Assembly: GCA_963793295.1 (NCBI GenBank)
Contig: CAWBZX010000013.1
Coordinates: 496,001-560,000, forward strand
DNA length: 64,000 nt
Source: JAHDHW01 sp963793295
GTDB taxonomy: Bacteria > Bacteroidota > Bacteroidia > Chitinophagales > Saprospiraceae
Direction: 5' to 3'
Part shown: one piece after another, positions 18,202-28,110 of the stretch
How the letters are laid out: the number at the start of each line of letters is the position of its first letter
Position numbering within the stretch: position 1 is the stretch's first letter
Notes under the pieces: generated by a model
The model's database searches: none
The model's input: only the letters and a program-made list of their open reading frames with translations
What the model was told of the DNA's origin: nothing
Made by a program: the position numbers and the translations under genes

Positions 18202-19368
18202 ATGCTTAAGATTTTTTCGATAATCATTTTTTTGTTATTTGAGCATTTAAGTTTTGCTCAGATGAACATGGATTTCAAAGCCATAGACAAACATGCTTTG
18301 AAAACACCAAAATCTATTGAAAAAAACCTTCCGAATTTGGTAGTCTATCTTTCCAAAAAAGCCTCCAATGATTTTGAAAAAGTGCGGAGCTATTATGTTT
18401 GGATGGTCAATAATATTGACTATGACAAAGCTGCCGTAAAGCCGGGAGCTAAACGGATAAATCATTCCAACCAGGATGTATTGAATCGTCAAAAAGCAGT
18501 TTGCCAGGGTTATTCAAATCTTTTTCAGGAGATGTGCGCACTTTCAAATATTACTTGTGAAGTTATAGCGGGTTATCCGAAAACACCTCGCGATGTAAGC
18601 CCAAATCTGAACACAGCCAACCATACCTGGAATGCTGTTTTATTAAATGAAAAGTGGTATTTGCTGGATGCAACCTGGGGAGCAGGAAATGGTAAAGCAC
18701 AACTGGAAGATTACTTTTTGACTACACCAGTAACTTTTGTCATTGATCACCTGCCAAATGACCCAATGTGGCAATTGCTAGATTGCCCAATCGGTGCTGA
18801 AGATTTTAAGAAGAATGAAAAAAGCCTTTTACAACAGATTCAAAACGATGAACCTTGTTTCAATTTTCAAGATAGCATTCAGCAGTTGATGAGTTTGAGT
18901 AAACCGGAAAGAAAATTAAAAAATGCGATGAACGCTTATCGATTTAACCCGGTTGAAGAAAACAAAAAGCATTTGGGTTCAATGTACTCAGATATGGCCA
19001 ATTACCTGTCAGATCGCTCCTACGAATTGGAACTCCAGGACTCTGTAGAAGCAGTTTTGGAACTACAAATGGAAATCATTGAAATATATGAGAAAGCTTC
19101 AAAATATGTTGAACTCTACCCTCATCAAAAGGAAAATTTGGCCTATACACATTTAAATTTTGTAGCAGCTTTATCGAGACAGTTGCCGGATTTTGAAATT
19201 AAAAAAGATAATGTAGCAATTGTTGATTATTATAAAAAAATGCTTCATCATCTAGAGACCGGCAGAGCTATTTTAAGTGAAGTTCCCCCAAATGTGCTTT
19301 CGGAAAATGGAATGAAACAATTTGATGAATACATTAAATATGTTCAATCAAACTTGGAAACGCACTAA
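18202..19368 (+). CDS. Exported transglutaminase-like protein
   Basis: A 388-residue protein with a signal peptide (about 1-20, HLSFAQ) and a transglutaminase/protease-like domain (about 55-170) carrying Cys101 (AVCQGYSN), His141 (NHTWNAV) and Asp156 (YLLDATWG). The remaining C-terminal part is helical. In bacteria such proteins are thiol hydrolases or cross-linking enzymes of the envelope; substrate unknown. It precedes the sugar island but has no evident tie to it. Confidence 0.8.
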   Translation: MLKIFSIIIFLLFEHLSFAQMNMDFKAIDKHALKTPKSIEKNLPNLVVYLSKKASNDFEKVRSYYVWMVNNIDYDKAAVKPGAKRINHSNQDVLNRQKAVCQGYSNLFQEMCALSNITCEVIAGYPKTPRDVSPNLNTANHTWNAVLLNEKWYLLDATWGAGNGKAQLEDYFLTTPVTFVIDHLPNDPMWQLLDCPIGAEDFKKNEKSLLQQIQNDEPCFNFQDSIQQLMSLSKPERKLKNAMNAYRFNPVEENKKHLGSMYSDMANYLSDRSYELELQDSVEAVLELQMEIIEIYEKASKYVELYPHQKENLAYTHLNFVAALSRQLPDFEIKKDNVAIVDYYKKMLHHLETGRAILSEVPPNVLSENGMKQFDEYIKYVQSNLETH

Positions 19369-19561
19369 TAAGCTTTCTCTCATTTAAATACTCCGGGTTG
19401 GATTAAATTTTTTGAATTAAAACAATCATTATTATCCCTGCTTTAGTTAAATCGCTTTAAAATTAAATTTTGTTGATTAGGATATAATTGGAATAAAAAG
19501 TAGAATTATTACCTTAGTGTCAGTTTGTCAATAACACAATTTTGAGATTTTAACTAGAGAG

Positions 19562-20467
19562 ATGGTTTATATAAAACGAGGGCTTTGCTCAACGCTGTTA
19601 TTTTTTATTTTGATCGGCTTATTCAGTTGCACAAAAAATAAAGAGGTCAGGATCCTCATTTTCTCTAAAACCGAAATATACAGCAATAATTCTCCGATGT
19701 ATCGGCACGAATCTATTGAAACGGGTGTTGCTGCCGTAAAAAAAATTGGGAAAGAAAATGGTTTTTTAGTTGATGCGACCGAAGATGCTTCTCTTTTTAA
19801 TGAAGAAAACCTTCAAAAATATTCAACTGTTGTTTTTCTGAACACCTCTGGAAATGTTTTGGATCATTACCAACAAGCTGACTTCGAACGATACATTCAT
19901 GCAGGGGGAGGTTTTGTAGGAATTCATTCAGCTGCTGACACGGAGTATGATTGGAAATGGTTTCACAAACTCGTCGGTGGAACATTTCAAAATCATCCGG
20001 CTATTTGTAATGCTAAGCTCAAAATTGTTGATAAAACCCACAGTTCCACTGCAATGCTTCCGGAAACCTGGGAAAGGACAGACGAATGGTATAATTACAA
20101 ATCTTTTTATCCCGGAATAAAACCGCTTATTCAACTTGATGAAACTTCTTACGAAGGAGGTACTAATGGTGAAAATCATCCAAGCGCCTGGTATCATGAG
20201 TTTGATGGTGGACGAGCATTTTATACGGGAGGAGGCCATACCAAGGAATCCTTTTCAGAGCCGCTTTTTTTGCAACATATTTTAGGAGGTATAAAATATA
20301 CTATTGGCGAAAATCAACTGGATTACACGGATGTCAGAAATAAACGAGTTCCAGCTGAAAATAGATTTGTGAAAACGGTGCTCGCTCAGAACTTAGATGA
20401 ACCGATGGAACTGGATGTTTTTGATGATGGAAAAATTATCTTCATTGAAAGAAAAGGGAAATTATAA
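19562..20467 (+). CDS. ThuA-domain lipoprotein, N-terminal piece of a broken ThuA/dehydrogenase/cytochrome gene
   Basis: Lipoprotein signal with lipobox LFSC near residue 24, then a ThuA (class I glutamine-amidotransferase-like) domain (about 30-250) with GGGFVGIHSAADTEYDW and DGGRAFYTGGGHTKESF. ThuA is tied to trehalose and 3-keto-trehalose use in rhizobia. The end, AQNLDEPMELDVF to IFIERKGKL, is the first blade of a glucose/sorbosone-dehydrogenase propeller that carries on in another frame at 20494 onward. Stop codons in frame A (20465), frame C (20472) and frame B (20491) mean more than one lesion separates the halves. Confidence 0.8.
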   Translation: MVYIKRGLCSTLLFFILIGLFSCTKNKEVRILIFSKTEIYSNNSPMYRHESIETGVAAVKKIGKENGFLVDATEDASLFNEENLQKYSTVVFLNTSGNVLDHYQQADFERYIHAGGGFVGIHSAADTEYDWKWFHKLVGGTFQNHPAICNAKLKIVDKTHSSTAMLPETWERTDEWYNYKSFYPGIKPLIQLDETSYEGGTNGENHPSAWYHEFDGGRAFYTGGGHTKESFSEPLFLQHILGGIKYTIGENQLDYTDVRNKRVPAENRFVKTVLAQNLDEPMELDVFDDGKIIFIERKGKL

Positions 20468-20538
20468 TCTTTGATCAAAAGCGGATTCTTTAAAAACAGA
20501 TTACAAAATTTCCGGTCCATACAGGATTTGAAGATGGC

Positions 20539-22935
20539 TTGTTAGGTCTGGCTATTGACGCGGATTATAGTCAAAACAAATGGATTTATTTGTTCTATTC
20601 TCCCATTGGAGCAACTCCGGTTCAACATGTCTCCCGTTTTGTTTTTGATAGGGATAGCCTTTTTTATGAAACTGAAAAAGTGATACTTCAAATTCCTGTT
20701 CAACGCGACGAATGTTGCCACTCTGCCGGAGCATTAGAATTTGGACCCGATGGCAATCTTTTCATAAGTGTTGGCGATAATACCAACCCATTTGACTCAG
20801 ATGGCTTCGCTCCTATTGACGAACGAAAAGGGAGAAGTGCCTGGGATGCGCAAAAATCATCAGCAAATACAAACGATCTTCGTGGTAAAATACTCCGAAT
20901 AACACCCCAGCCTGACGGAACTTATACGATTCCCAATGGCAACCTCTTTCCTGAAGGCACTCCTAAAACACGACCCGAGATTTATGTAATGGGGTGTCGA
21001 AATCCTTTCCGGTTTGATATTGACAACAAAACGAATTACCTGTACTGGGGCGATGTAGGCCCTGACGCTGGAAAGGACGATGAAAATCGAGGCCCAAAAG
21101 GTTTTGATGAAATCAATCAGGCAAGGGTCCCGGGGTTTTGGGGTTGGCCTTATTTCCGCGGGAATGACAAAGTATACCTTGATTACGATTTTGCAAAAAA
21201 AGAACCTGGTCCGCTTTTCAACCCACAAAAACCGATAAATGATTCTCCAAATAATATGGGTTTAACAGAGTTGCCGCCCTTTCAATCATCGATTATTTGG
21301 TATTCTTACGATAAATCCGAAGAATTTCCTTGGGTGGGCGTTGGAGGAAAAACCCCACTGGCTGGGCCAATATATTATTCTGACGAGTATGAAAGCGAAG
21401 TGAAGTTTCCTGACTATTTTAATGGGAAACTTTTTATTTATGAATGGATGCGACATTGGATATATGTCGTAAAATTTGACAGCTTGGGCATGATTGAAAA
21501 AATCGACCCATTCATGCAAAATGAAAAATTCTCGCGCCCGATGGACATGGTTTTTGGAAAAGATGGAAAGTTGTATATGCTCGAATATGGAACACAGTGG
21601 TTTGCCCGCAATCAGGATGCTCGATTGACAAGAATTGATTATATAAAAGGCAATCGATCGCCAGTTGCTAAGATTACAGCCGACAAAATGGTTGGCGCTG
21701 CGCCTTTAACGGTGATCTTTTCAGCGGAAGAATCATATGATTTAGATGGCGACCAATTGAAATACGAATGGAGTTTTACGGACGGTACCGTTCAGAACCG
21801 AACCCTATTTCCAAGCTATACTTTTGAGAAACCAGGGATTTATCAGGTGCACCTTAAAGTAACAGACCTTAAGGGTGAAACTTCAACAGCCGAAGAAGAA
21901 ATCCAGGTTGGAAATGAGTCACCTCTGGTTAAATGGGAAATTGCAGGAAATCAGACCTTTTACTGGGATAATCGAAAAATCGAATATCATGTAAAAGTGA
22001 AAGATAAAGAAGACGAAAGTCTTGCAGAGGGAATTAATCCTAAGGCTATTAAAGTTTCTTTTGATTATTTACCGGAAGGTTATGATATCACGACGATAGC
22101 TCAAGGACACCAGACAGCAGCTGATCAGGAACAAAAGAAACCCATAGGATTAAAATTGATTGAAGGTTCAGATTGTAAAAGTTGTCATACACTTGATAAA
22201 AAAATCAATGGTCCAAGTTTTTATCAAATAGCCAGTCGTTATCGCAATAATGAGTTTGCTGCCAGAGATTTGAGCAAACGAGTGATCGAAGGAAGTTCAG
22301 GGATTTGGGGAAATACAGCTATGGCTGCTCACCCTCAGCTTGCAGCGGAGCAAACTATGGAAATGGTGCTTTACATTCTATCCTTGAGTGGGAAAAAACA
22401 AACTGATTCAGATTATCCACCTTCAGGAGAATATATCGCCAAAACGCACATTGGTGAAGAAAATAAAGGCAAGTATCTTTTGATGGCTTCTTATACTGAT
22501 AATGGAAATGGAGCAATTAAACCGATAACACAACAAGGCCAGCTCTTTTTGAGATATCATCGAATCAATGCAGAAGAATTTGACGAAGGATCTTCGAACT
22601 TTGAAAAGAGAGAAGGAGTCGTTCGGGAGATTTTTAATTCAGATTATTTGGTATTCAACAATATTGATCTAACGGATATCAGAGAAATATCCCTGAAATG
22701 TGCACTGAGAAGCGATCATGAAGTTGGGGGAAAAGTTGAAATCAGGTTGGATAATCCTGATGGTGAATTAATTGGGCAAACTGAATTTACGGAAACCGGA
22801 GCTAAGACGATACAAATCTTAACGCAAAATTCTGTTCACAATATTTACCTTGTTTTTAAGTCGACTAGTGATCCGAATAAACAAATCGTAGTATTTGATT
22901 GGATAACGTTTAATAATGGAAATAGCGCTTTATAA
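20539..22935 (+). CDS. Sugar-dehydrogenase propeller/PKD/cytochrome c/CBM-like piece of the broken ThuA gene
   Basis: The downstream 798 residues of the gene that starts at 19562. Order: glucose/sorbosone-dehydrogenase-type propeller (about 1-370; ECCHSAGALEFGPDGNLF, GCRNPFRFDI), PKD domain (about 375-460; SYDLDGDQLKYEWSF), class I cytochrome c with CKSCH (546-550) and axial Met595 in NTAMAAHP, and a C-terminal CBM6-like jelly roll (about 650-798). The frame is open back to 20494 and reads ITKFPVHTGFEDGLLG before the annotated ATG, so the ATG is not a natural start. Without a signal peptide this half could not be exported by itself. Confidence 0.78.
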   Translation: MLGLAIDADYSQNKWIYLFYSPIGATPVQHVSRFVFDRDSLFYETEKVILQIPVQRDECCHSAGALEFGPDGNLFISVGDNTNPFDSDGFAPIDERKGRSAWDAQKSSANTNDLRGKILRITPQPDGTYTIPNGNLFPEGTPKTRPEIYVMGCRNPFRFDIDNKTNYLYWGDVGPDAGKDDENRGPKGFDEINQARVPGFWGWPYFRGNDKVYLDYDFAKKEPGPLFNPQKPINDSPNNMGLTELPPFQSSIIWYSYDKSEEFPWVGVGGKTPLAGPIYYSDEYESEVKFPDYFNGKLFIYEWMRHWIYVVKFDSLGMIEKIDPFMQNEKFSRPMDMVFGKDGKLYMLEYGTQWFARNQDARLTRIDYIKGNRSPVAKITADKMVGAAPLTVIFSAEESYDLDGDQLKYEWSFTDGTVQNRTLFPSYTFEKPGIYQVHLKVTDLKGETSTAEEEIQVGNESPLVKWEIAGNQTFYWDNRKIEYHVKVKDKEDESLAEGINPKAIKVSFDYLPEGYDITTIAQGHQTAADQEQKKPIGLKLIEGSDCKSCHTLDKKINGPSFYQIASRYRNNEFAARDLSKRVIEGSSGIWGNTAMAAHPQLAAEQTMEMVLYILSLSGKKQTDSDYPPSGEYIAKTHIGEENKGKYLLMASYTDNGNGAIKPITQQGQLFLRYHRINAEEFDEGSSNFEKREGVVREIFNSDYLVFNNIDLTDIREISLKCALRSDHEVGGKVEIRLDNPDGELIGQTEFTETGAKTIQILTQNSVHNIYLVFKSTSDPNKQIVVFDWITFNNGNSAL

Positions 22936-23002
22936 AAAAAACAAAAAACTGACAACTAAGTATTCGAAAAATGTTTTTTACTTAGAAAACTAAACTCAAA
23001 TT

Positions 23003-26000
23003 ATGAACACCATTTATAAATATTTTACTCTCCTGCTTTTTGCAGGGACACTTCTCACCTCTTGCAATTCTGGTCAAAATGAAAAAGTTGAAATAGAACG
23101 ACCCAATGATCCCTGGGTATTCCGTTCCGTTCTTGATGCAAAACCACGAATGATTACTCTGGCACTCAATGAAAACCTTTGGGCAGCTTACAGTACACAA
23201 AACAGTTCCTTGTACAAAGTCTGGAAAGGCGTTGTTAATTTTGATGGAGCTGTTTACACCACACTTCACGGACCTCAACCGCTGTCTGTCGGAAATGCGT
23301 ATTTCGTCAATCAATATGAAAAACCATGGATCGTGATTGAAAATGGTAAAGAAATGAGCCCAGAGGTTTCATACAAAGGGCATCGTTTTAAAAACGGCCA
23401 TGTTGAATTGATGTATCAATTGGGATGGAATGGAAAAAAAGTGATGGTTTATGAGCGTCCGGAATATGTTGAAGCTGTCGACAGACTTACAGGATTTGAA
23501 AGAATTTACAATACAGAAAATGTTCCTGAAGGAACTCAAATTGCTTTGATGACCAATGTGGGTTCTGTTGCCATGAAAAGTAACGTTGAAACAGATGGTG
23601 ATTTTCAAATCAGAGAAGAAGAACCACGCGAAGCAGGAAGTATCAGTGCAATTGATTTAAAAGGTAAGTTGGTTTTAAAATCAAATGCACCGACACGATT
23701 TATGGTACAGTTTGTAAAAAAACCGTTAATTGAAAACCCTAATGAAAGTTTGTTCGGAGAAGATGAAGACGAAGATACTCCCGAAGGATTTAACCTGATT
23801 GCAAAAAGTGATTGTAAAACCTGCCACAATACTTTTAAAAAAACGATTGGTCCGGCATACATGGATGTAGCAAAAAGATATGCTAACTCGGAAGAGAACA
23901 TTACCTTACTTACTTCCAAAGTAAAAAACGGAGGTTACGGAGTTTGGGGTTCGCAGGTCATGAGTGCTCATCCAAATGACTCTGATGAAGATATCCGCAA
24001 AATGGTCGAATACATCCTCACCCTCGATGCGGAAGAGGAAGCTGCGAATGCTTCGAGCGAAGAAAATCAAGCTCCCGAAGAATCAGATTATGTTTTTGCC
24101 GCTGAAAATATTGTGGATAATGAGATGCTTCCGGGAGCTGTCGCAAGGGTTTATTTTCACGACAAGGATTTAGCAAAATTGGCGGATATCAATTCAAAAC
24201 AAGCTCCAGCATATGTCGACGTTTTAAAAAGTATCAACATTATGGATGCAGATTTTAGCGGAATGCCGGACAACTTTGCATTGATCGCTGAAGGCTTTCT
24301 AAAAATTGATAAATCAGGAAATTATTTTTTCCGCTTGACTAGCGATGACGGCTCAAGTTTTTCGATTGGTGAAACCAAATTGATTGACAACGACGGCTTG
24401 CATGGGGCAGATGCAGTGGATGGCGTTATTGCTTTAAAAGAAGGTTACCATCCTTTTAAATTAAAATACTTCCAGGGGAAAGGCGGCAAAAATGTTTCTT
24501 TAAAATGGCGTTCCGGCGGTGGCGGAGAATATGTTGTGGTGCCTGCAACCAATCTGGTTCATAATAAAAAAGAACGGCCAGATGTACTAAAACCGATGGC
24601 CCTTTCTAATGAAGCGCAAGTCCCTGGCGATGGCACGGCACTTCGTGATGTGCATCCGAGTTATGACCTCAGCCAGGCTCGCCCTAATGATTTTTTACCA
24701 AAAGTTGGCGGAATGGATTTTCTTTCTGATGGTCGTATGGTTGTGAGTACCTGGGATGCAGCGGGCTCTGTTTTTATTTTAGATGGTGTGCAGAGTGGTG
24801 ACCCTTCAAAAATAACGGTAAAAACAATTGCGAAAGGTTTTGCTGAGCCCTTGGGTTTGAAAGTCGTAGATGATGAAATTTACGTTTTACAAAAGCAGGA
24901 ATTGACCAAATTAGTCGATAATGATGGCGATGACATCGCTGATGAATATTTGACGGTTTGTAACGGTTGGAAAGTATCTGCGAACTTCCACGAATTTGCT
25001 TTTGGTTTGGTTTATAAAGACGACTATTTCTATGCAACTTTGGCAACGGCCATCAATCCTGGCGGAGCCAGCACACAGCCTCAGATTCCAGATCGCGGCA
25101 AAGTCGTAAAAATTTCAAAAGAAACCGGTGAGTTTGAATTAATCGCTAGCGGTTTGCGTACTCCAAATGGAATTGGAATCGGTGTTGATAATGAAATTTT
25201 TGTAGCCGATAATCAAGGAGACTGGCTTCCTGCTTCAAAGATTGTTCACGTTAAACCAGACGCTTGGTACGGATCACGATCAGTTGATTTTGAAGGAACT
25301 GCAAATCTAAAAGAAACTCTTCCGGTTGTTTGGTTGCCACAGGATGAAATCGGCAACTCTCCAAGCACACCCATCTACCTCAACGATGGCCCTTACAAAG
25401 GACAAATGATTCATGGTGAAGTGACAAATGGCGGCGTGAAAAGAGTTTTTGTTGAAAAAGTGAATGGCGATTATCAAGGTTGTGTTTTCCGTTTTACGCA
25501 GGGTTTGGAAGCCGGCGTCAATCGTATTATTTGGGGGCCGGATGGCGCTCTTTACATCGGAGGAATCGGCTCAACAGGAAACTGGGTACATACCGGAAAA
25601 CTTTGGTACGGCCTGCAAAGATTGAAGTATAATGAAAAGCCAACTTTTGAAATGCTCGCTGTTCATGCAAAAACAAATGGCGTTGAAATCGAATTTACTG
25701 AGCCTTTGAAAGAAGGTGATGGCTGGAAAGCAAGTGATTACCAAATTAAACAATGGTATTATTTGCCAACCGAAGAATACGGCGGGCCAAAACTAGACCT
25801 CAAAGATTTAAAAATCCTTTCCGTCAATGTTTCTGATGATCGCAAAAAGGTATTCCTTGAACTTGATGGCATGAAGTCCAATCATATGGTTTATGTAAAA
25901 TTGCAAACAGCTTTTATTAGCGCAAACGATAATGAACTTTGGACAACCGAAGCCTGGTACACAATGAATCAAATTCCTAAAAATCAACCTGGTACCAAAA

Positions 26001-26710
26001 CAACTGCTCCTATCCTAGCACCAGTCAATACTCTTTCTGATGCTGAAAAAGCAGCTGGTTGGATGTTGCTTTTTAACGGAAAATCATTTGACGGTTGGAA
26101 AGGGTACAATAAAGATAAAGTGAGTGATATATGGAGAATTGAAGATGAAGCAATGACCATTGGCGGAGAAACCAGATTTATAAATAAAGATGGGAATTCT
26201 GAAATTACAGGAAGCCATGATATTTTGACTGTAGGTCAATACGATAATTTTGAACTACATCTTGAATGGAGAATCCAAAATTGCGGGAATAGCGGTATTT
26301 TTTATCTGGTTAGTGAATCGGATAAATATGCCGAAGCATATTATACAGGCATTGAAATGCAGGTTTTAGATAATGTTTGCCATAGGGACGGGAAAATCCG
26401 GAAACACCGGGCCGGCGATTTATATGATATGATCGAGTGTAAATTTGAAACGGTAAAACCGGCAGGGGAATGGAACCAAGTTCGTCTTCGTGTTAACAAT
26501 GGACATGTTGAGCATTGGCTGAATGGTTATAAAGTAGTAGAATATCAATTGTGGAATAACGACTGGAAAAACATGGTTGCCAACAGTAAATTTAAAGACT
26601 GGGAAGATTTTGGAACTGCCAAAAAAGGGCATATTGCCTTGCAGGAGCATGATGATCGGGTTTGGTATCGAAATATCAAAATCAAAGAACTAAAAGGCGA
26701 GACCAATTAA
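23003..26710 (+). CDS. Lipoprotein fusing cytochrome c, PA14, propeller and 3-keto-disaccharide hydrolase (DUF1080) domains
   Basis: A 1235-residue lipoprotein (lipobox LTSC near residue 21). Order: N-terminal sandwich-like region (about 30-240), cytochrome c with CKTCH (271-275) and Met320 in SQVMSAHP, PA14-like module (about 370-515; FRLTSDDGSSF), six-bladed propeller of the sugar-dehydrogenase/NHL type (about 560-960; KVGGMDFLSDGRMVVSTWD), and a C-terminal DUF1080 domain (about 1020-1235; WMLLFNGKSFDGWKGYN, NCGNSGIFYLV, VEHWLNGYKVVEY). DUF1080 enzymes cleave 3-keto-glycosides. The haem could pass electrons from sugar oxidation, so oxidation and cleavage may be physically linked. Frame fully intact. 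Confidence 0.85.
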   Translation: MNTIYKYFTLLLFAGTLLTSCNSGQNEKVEIERPNDPWVFRSVLDAKPRMITLALNENLWAAYSTQNSSLYKVWKGVVNFDGAVYTTLHGPQPLSVGNAYFVNQYEKPWIVIENGKEMSPEVSYKGHRFKNGHVELMYQLGWNGKKVMVYERPEYVEAVDRLTGFERIYNTENVPEGTQIALMTNVGSVAMKSNVETDGDFQIREEEPREAGSISAIDLKGKLVLKSNAPTRFMVQFVKKPLIENPNESLFGEDEDEDTPEGFNLIAKSDCKTCHNTFKKTIGPAYMDVAKRYANSEENITLLTSKVKNGGYGVWGSQVMSAHPNDSDEDIRKMVEYILTLDAEEEAANASSEENQAPEESDYVFAAENIVDNEMLPGAVARVYFHDKDLAKLADINSKQAPAYVDVLKSINIMDADFSGMPDNFALIAEGFLKIDKSGNYFFRLTSDDGSSFSIGETKLIDNDGLHGADAVDGVIALKEGYHPFKLKYFQGKGGKNVSLKWRSGGGGEYVVVPATNLVHNKKERPDVLKPMALSNEAQVPGDGTALRDVHPSYDLSQARPNDFLPKVGGMDFLSDGRMVVSTWDAAGSVFILDGVQSGDPSKITVKTIAKGFAEPLGLKVVDDEIYVLQKQELTKLVDNDGDDIADEYLTVCNGWKVSANFHEFAFGLVYKDDYFYATLATAINPGGASTQPQIPDRGKVVKISKETGEFELIASGLRTPNGIGIGVDNEIFVADNQGDWLPASKIVHVKPDAWYGSRSVDFEGTANLKETLPVVWLPQDEIGNSPSTPIYLNDGPYKGQMIHGEVTNGGVKRVFVEKVNGDYQGCVFRFTQGLEAGVNRIIWGPDGALYIGGIGSTGNWVHTGKLWYGLQRLKYNEKPTFEMLAVHAKTNGVEIEFTEPLKEGDGWKASDYQIKQWYYLPTEEYGGPKLDLKDLKILSVNVSDDRKKVFLELDGMKSNHMVYVKLQTAFISANDNELWTTEAWYTMNQIPKNQPGTKTTAPILAPVNTLSDAEKAAGWMLLFNGKSFDGWKGYNKDKVSDIWRIEDEAMTIGGETRFINKDGNSEITGSHDILTVGQYDNFELHLEWRIQNCGNSGIFYLVSESDKYAEAYYTGIEMQVLDNVCHRDGKIRKHRAGDLYDMIECKFETVKPAGEWNQVRLRVNNGHVEHWLNGYKVVEYQLWNNDWKNMVANSKFKDWEDFGTAKKGHIALQEHDDRVWYRNIKIKELKGETN

Positions 26711-26756
26711 ATAAGATATTTTAGTAAAATTTCAAACAAAACGAAATACAAGATCC

Positions 26757-27941
26757 ATGGAAACGATTAACCGCAGCAGATTATTCAATGCAAGTTGCTT
26801 TGCACTTATAGTAACAGCCATGACCTTTGCTATCCGAGCAAGATTGGAAACTGTCTTTGGTCCAGGGGAAGGGGGGATCGGGCTTACTTTGGAACAAATA
26901 GGATGGGCATTTACTCCCGCCTTTTGGGGATTCACAATTGCAATGATGATTGGCGGGCCACTGGTTGATGCTCTGGGAATGAAAAAAATAACCTGGCTGG
27001 CATTCATTACGCATACGATTGGAATTGTTCTTACAATAATGGCATCTAGCATGGTTTCGCTTTTTGTTGCAACGCTCTTTGTTGGGATTGGTAATGGAAT
27101 GGTGGAAGCAACTTGTAATCCCTTGGTCGCAAGTATGTTTCCAAAGGAAAAAACAAAAATGTTGAACAGATTTCATGTCTGGTTTCCTGGAGGAATCGTC
27201 ATCGGATCTATTATAGGATGGTTGGTTATGGACCAAATGGGCCTCAGTTGGCAATTAATGGTAGCCACCTTATTTATCCCGTTAATTATTTATGGAGTTT
27301 TATTTTTAGGGCAAAAATTTCCTGTTACTGAACGAGTGGAGATGGGCGTAAGCACAGCAAAAATGTGGAGTAGTATTGCAACACCGTTATTCTTATTCAT
27401 TGCTTTTTGTATGTTACTCACGGCGGCGACTGAGCTCGGAACAAACCAGAGAATTGAAACACTATTAAAAGCTTCTGGAACCAATGCCCTTTTGGTTTTA
27501 GCTTTCATAAATGGAATCATGGCTTTGGGAAGATTATTTGCCGGTCCTGTAGTTCATCGATTAAGTATTTCAGGCATGTTACTTTTTTCTGCAATATTTT
27601 CATTCATTGGACTCACCTTATTAACTCAGGTTTCGGGAGCAATGACATTTGTAGCGGCAGGAGTTTTTGCGGTTGGGATTACGTTTTTCTGGCCGACGAT
27701 GCTTTCTTTTGTTGCTGAAAATGTTCCTGAAAGCGGCGCATTGGGTTTATCTATAATGGGAGGACTCGGAATGCTTTCCGTTTCAATCGTGCTTCCAATT
27801 ATGGGCAGAGTGATGGATGAAAGTATGACCGGACAAGAGACTATTCGTATCATGTCTATTCTTCCGGCCATCTTGATTGTCTTGTTTGGTGGGCTGTATT
27901 TTTATATGCGAAAACGAAAGAAAACTGTGCCGACAGAATAA
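26757..27941 (+). CDS. MFS transporter
   Basis: A 394-residue polytopic inner-membrane protein with about 12 hydrophobic segments, motifs such as MMIGGPLVDALGMKK (motif A-like, loop 2-3) and a charged C-terminal tail (RKRKK). It starts 46 nt after the DUF1080 fusion and is followed by a strong terminator, so it ends that transcription unit. Placement among glycoside-processing genes suggests it imports the sugar or keto-sugar product, an inference only. Confidence 0.88.
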   Translation: METINRSRLFNASCFALIVTAMTFAIRARLETVFGPGEGGIGLTLEQIGWAFTPAFWGFTIAMMIGGPLVDALGMKKITWLAFITHTIGIVLTIMASSMVSLFVATLFVGIGNGMVEATCNPLVASMFPKEKTKMLNRFHVWFPGGIVIGSIIGWLVMDQMGLSWQLMVATLFIPLIIYGVLFLGQKFPVTERVEMGVSTAKMWSSIATPLFLFIAFCMLLTAATELGTNQRIETLLKASGTNALLVLAFINGIMALGRLFAGPVVHRLSISGMLLFSAIFSFIGLTLLTQVSGAMTFVAAGVFAVGITFFWPTMLSFVAENVPESGALGLSIMGGLGMLSVSIVLPIMGRVMDESMTGQETIRIMSILPAILIVLFGGLYFYMRKRKKTVPTE

Positions 27942-27967
27942 TTAATTGATGGAGTAAAATAGAATTA

Positions 27968-28007
27968 AAAAAAGCTTTTGCAGATGAATTTTTGCAAAAG
28001 CTTTTTT
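27968..28007 (+). terminator. Intrinsic terminator after the MFS gene
   Basis: A perfect 15-bp stem (27968-27982 with 27993-28007) around a 10-nt loop and with a terminal T run. It splits the sugar island into an upstream cytochrome/propeller/transporter unit and a downstream oxidoreductase unit. Confidence 0.9.
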
Positions 28008-28110
28008 CATTAAAAACAATTAACATTCAAGAATCTAATCGAGAGATCATTCCAGAATTCAATAAAATTTTGCTATTATTAAGTATTGAAAAAAACAGAC
28101 AATCACAGGT

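Noticed and set aside
20475..20494. Programmed frameshift as the cause of the ThuA gene split
   Set aside because: No slippery heptamer plus stem-loop is seen, and stops in all frames demand more than one event.
26781..27254. 157-codon frame opposite the MFS transporter gene
   Set aside because: Antisense to a clear 12-helix transporter, with a composition (His, Asn, Cys, Lys rich) typical of shadow frames.
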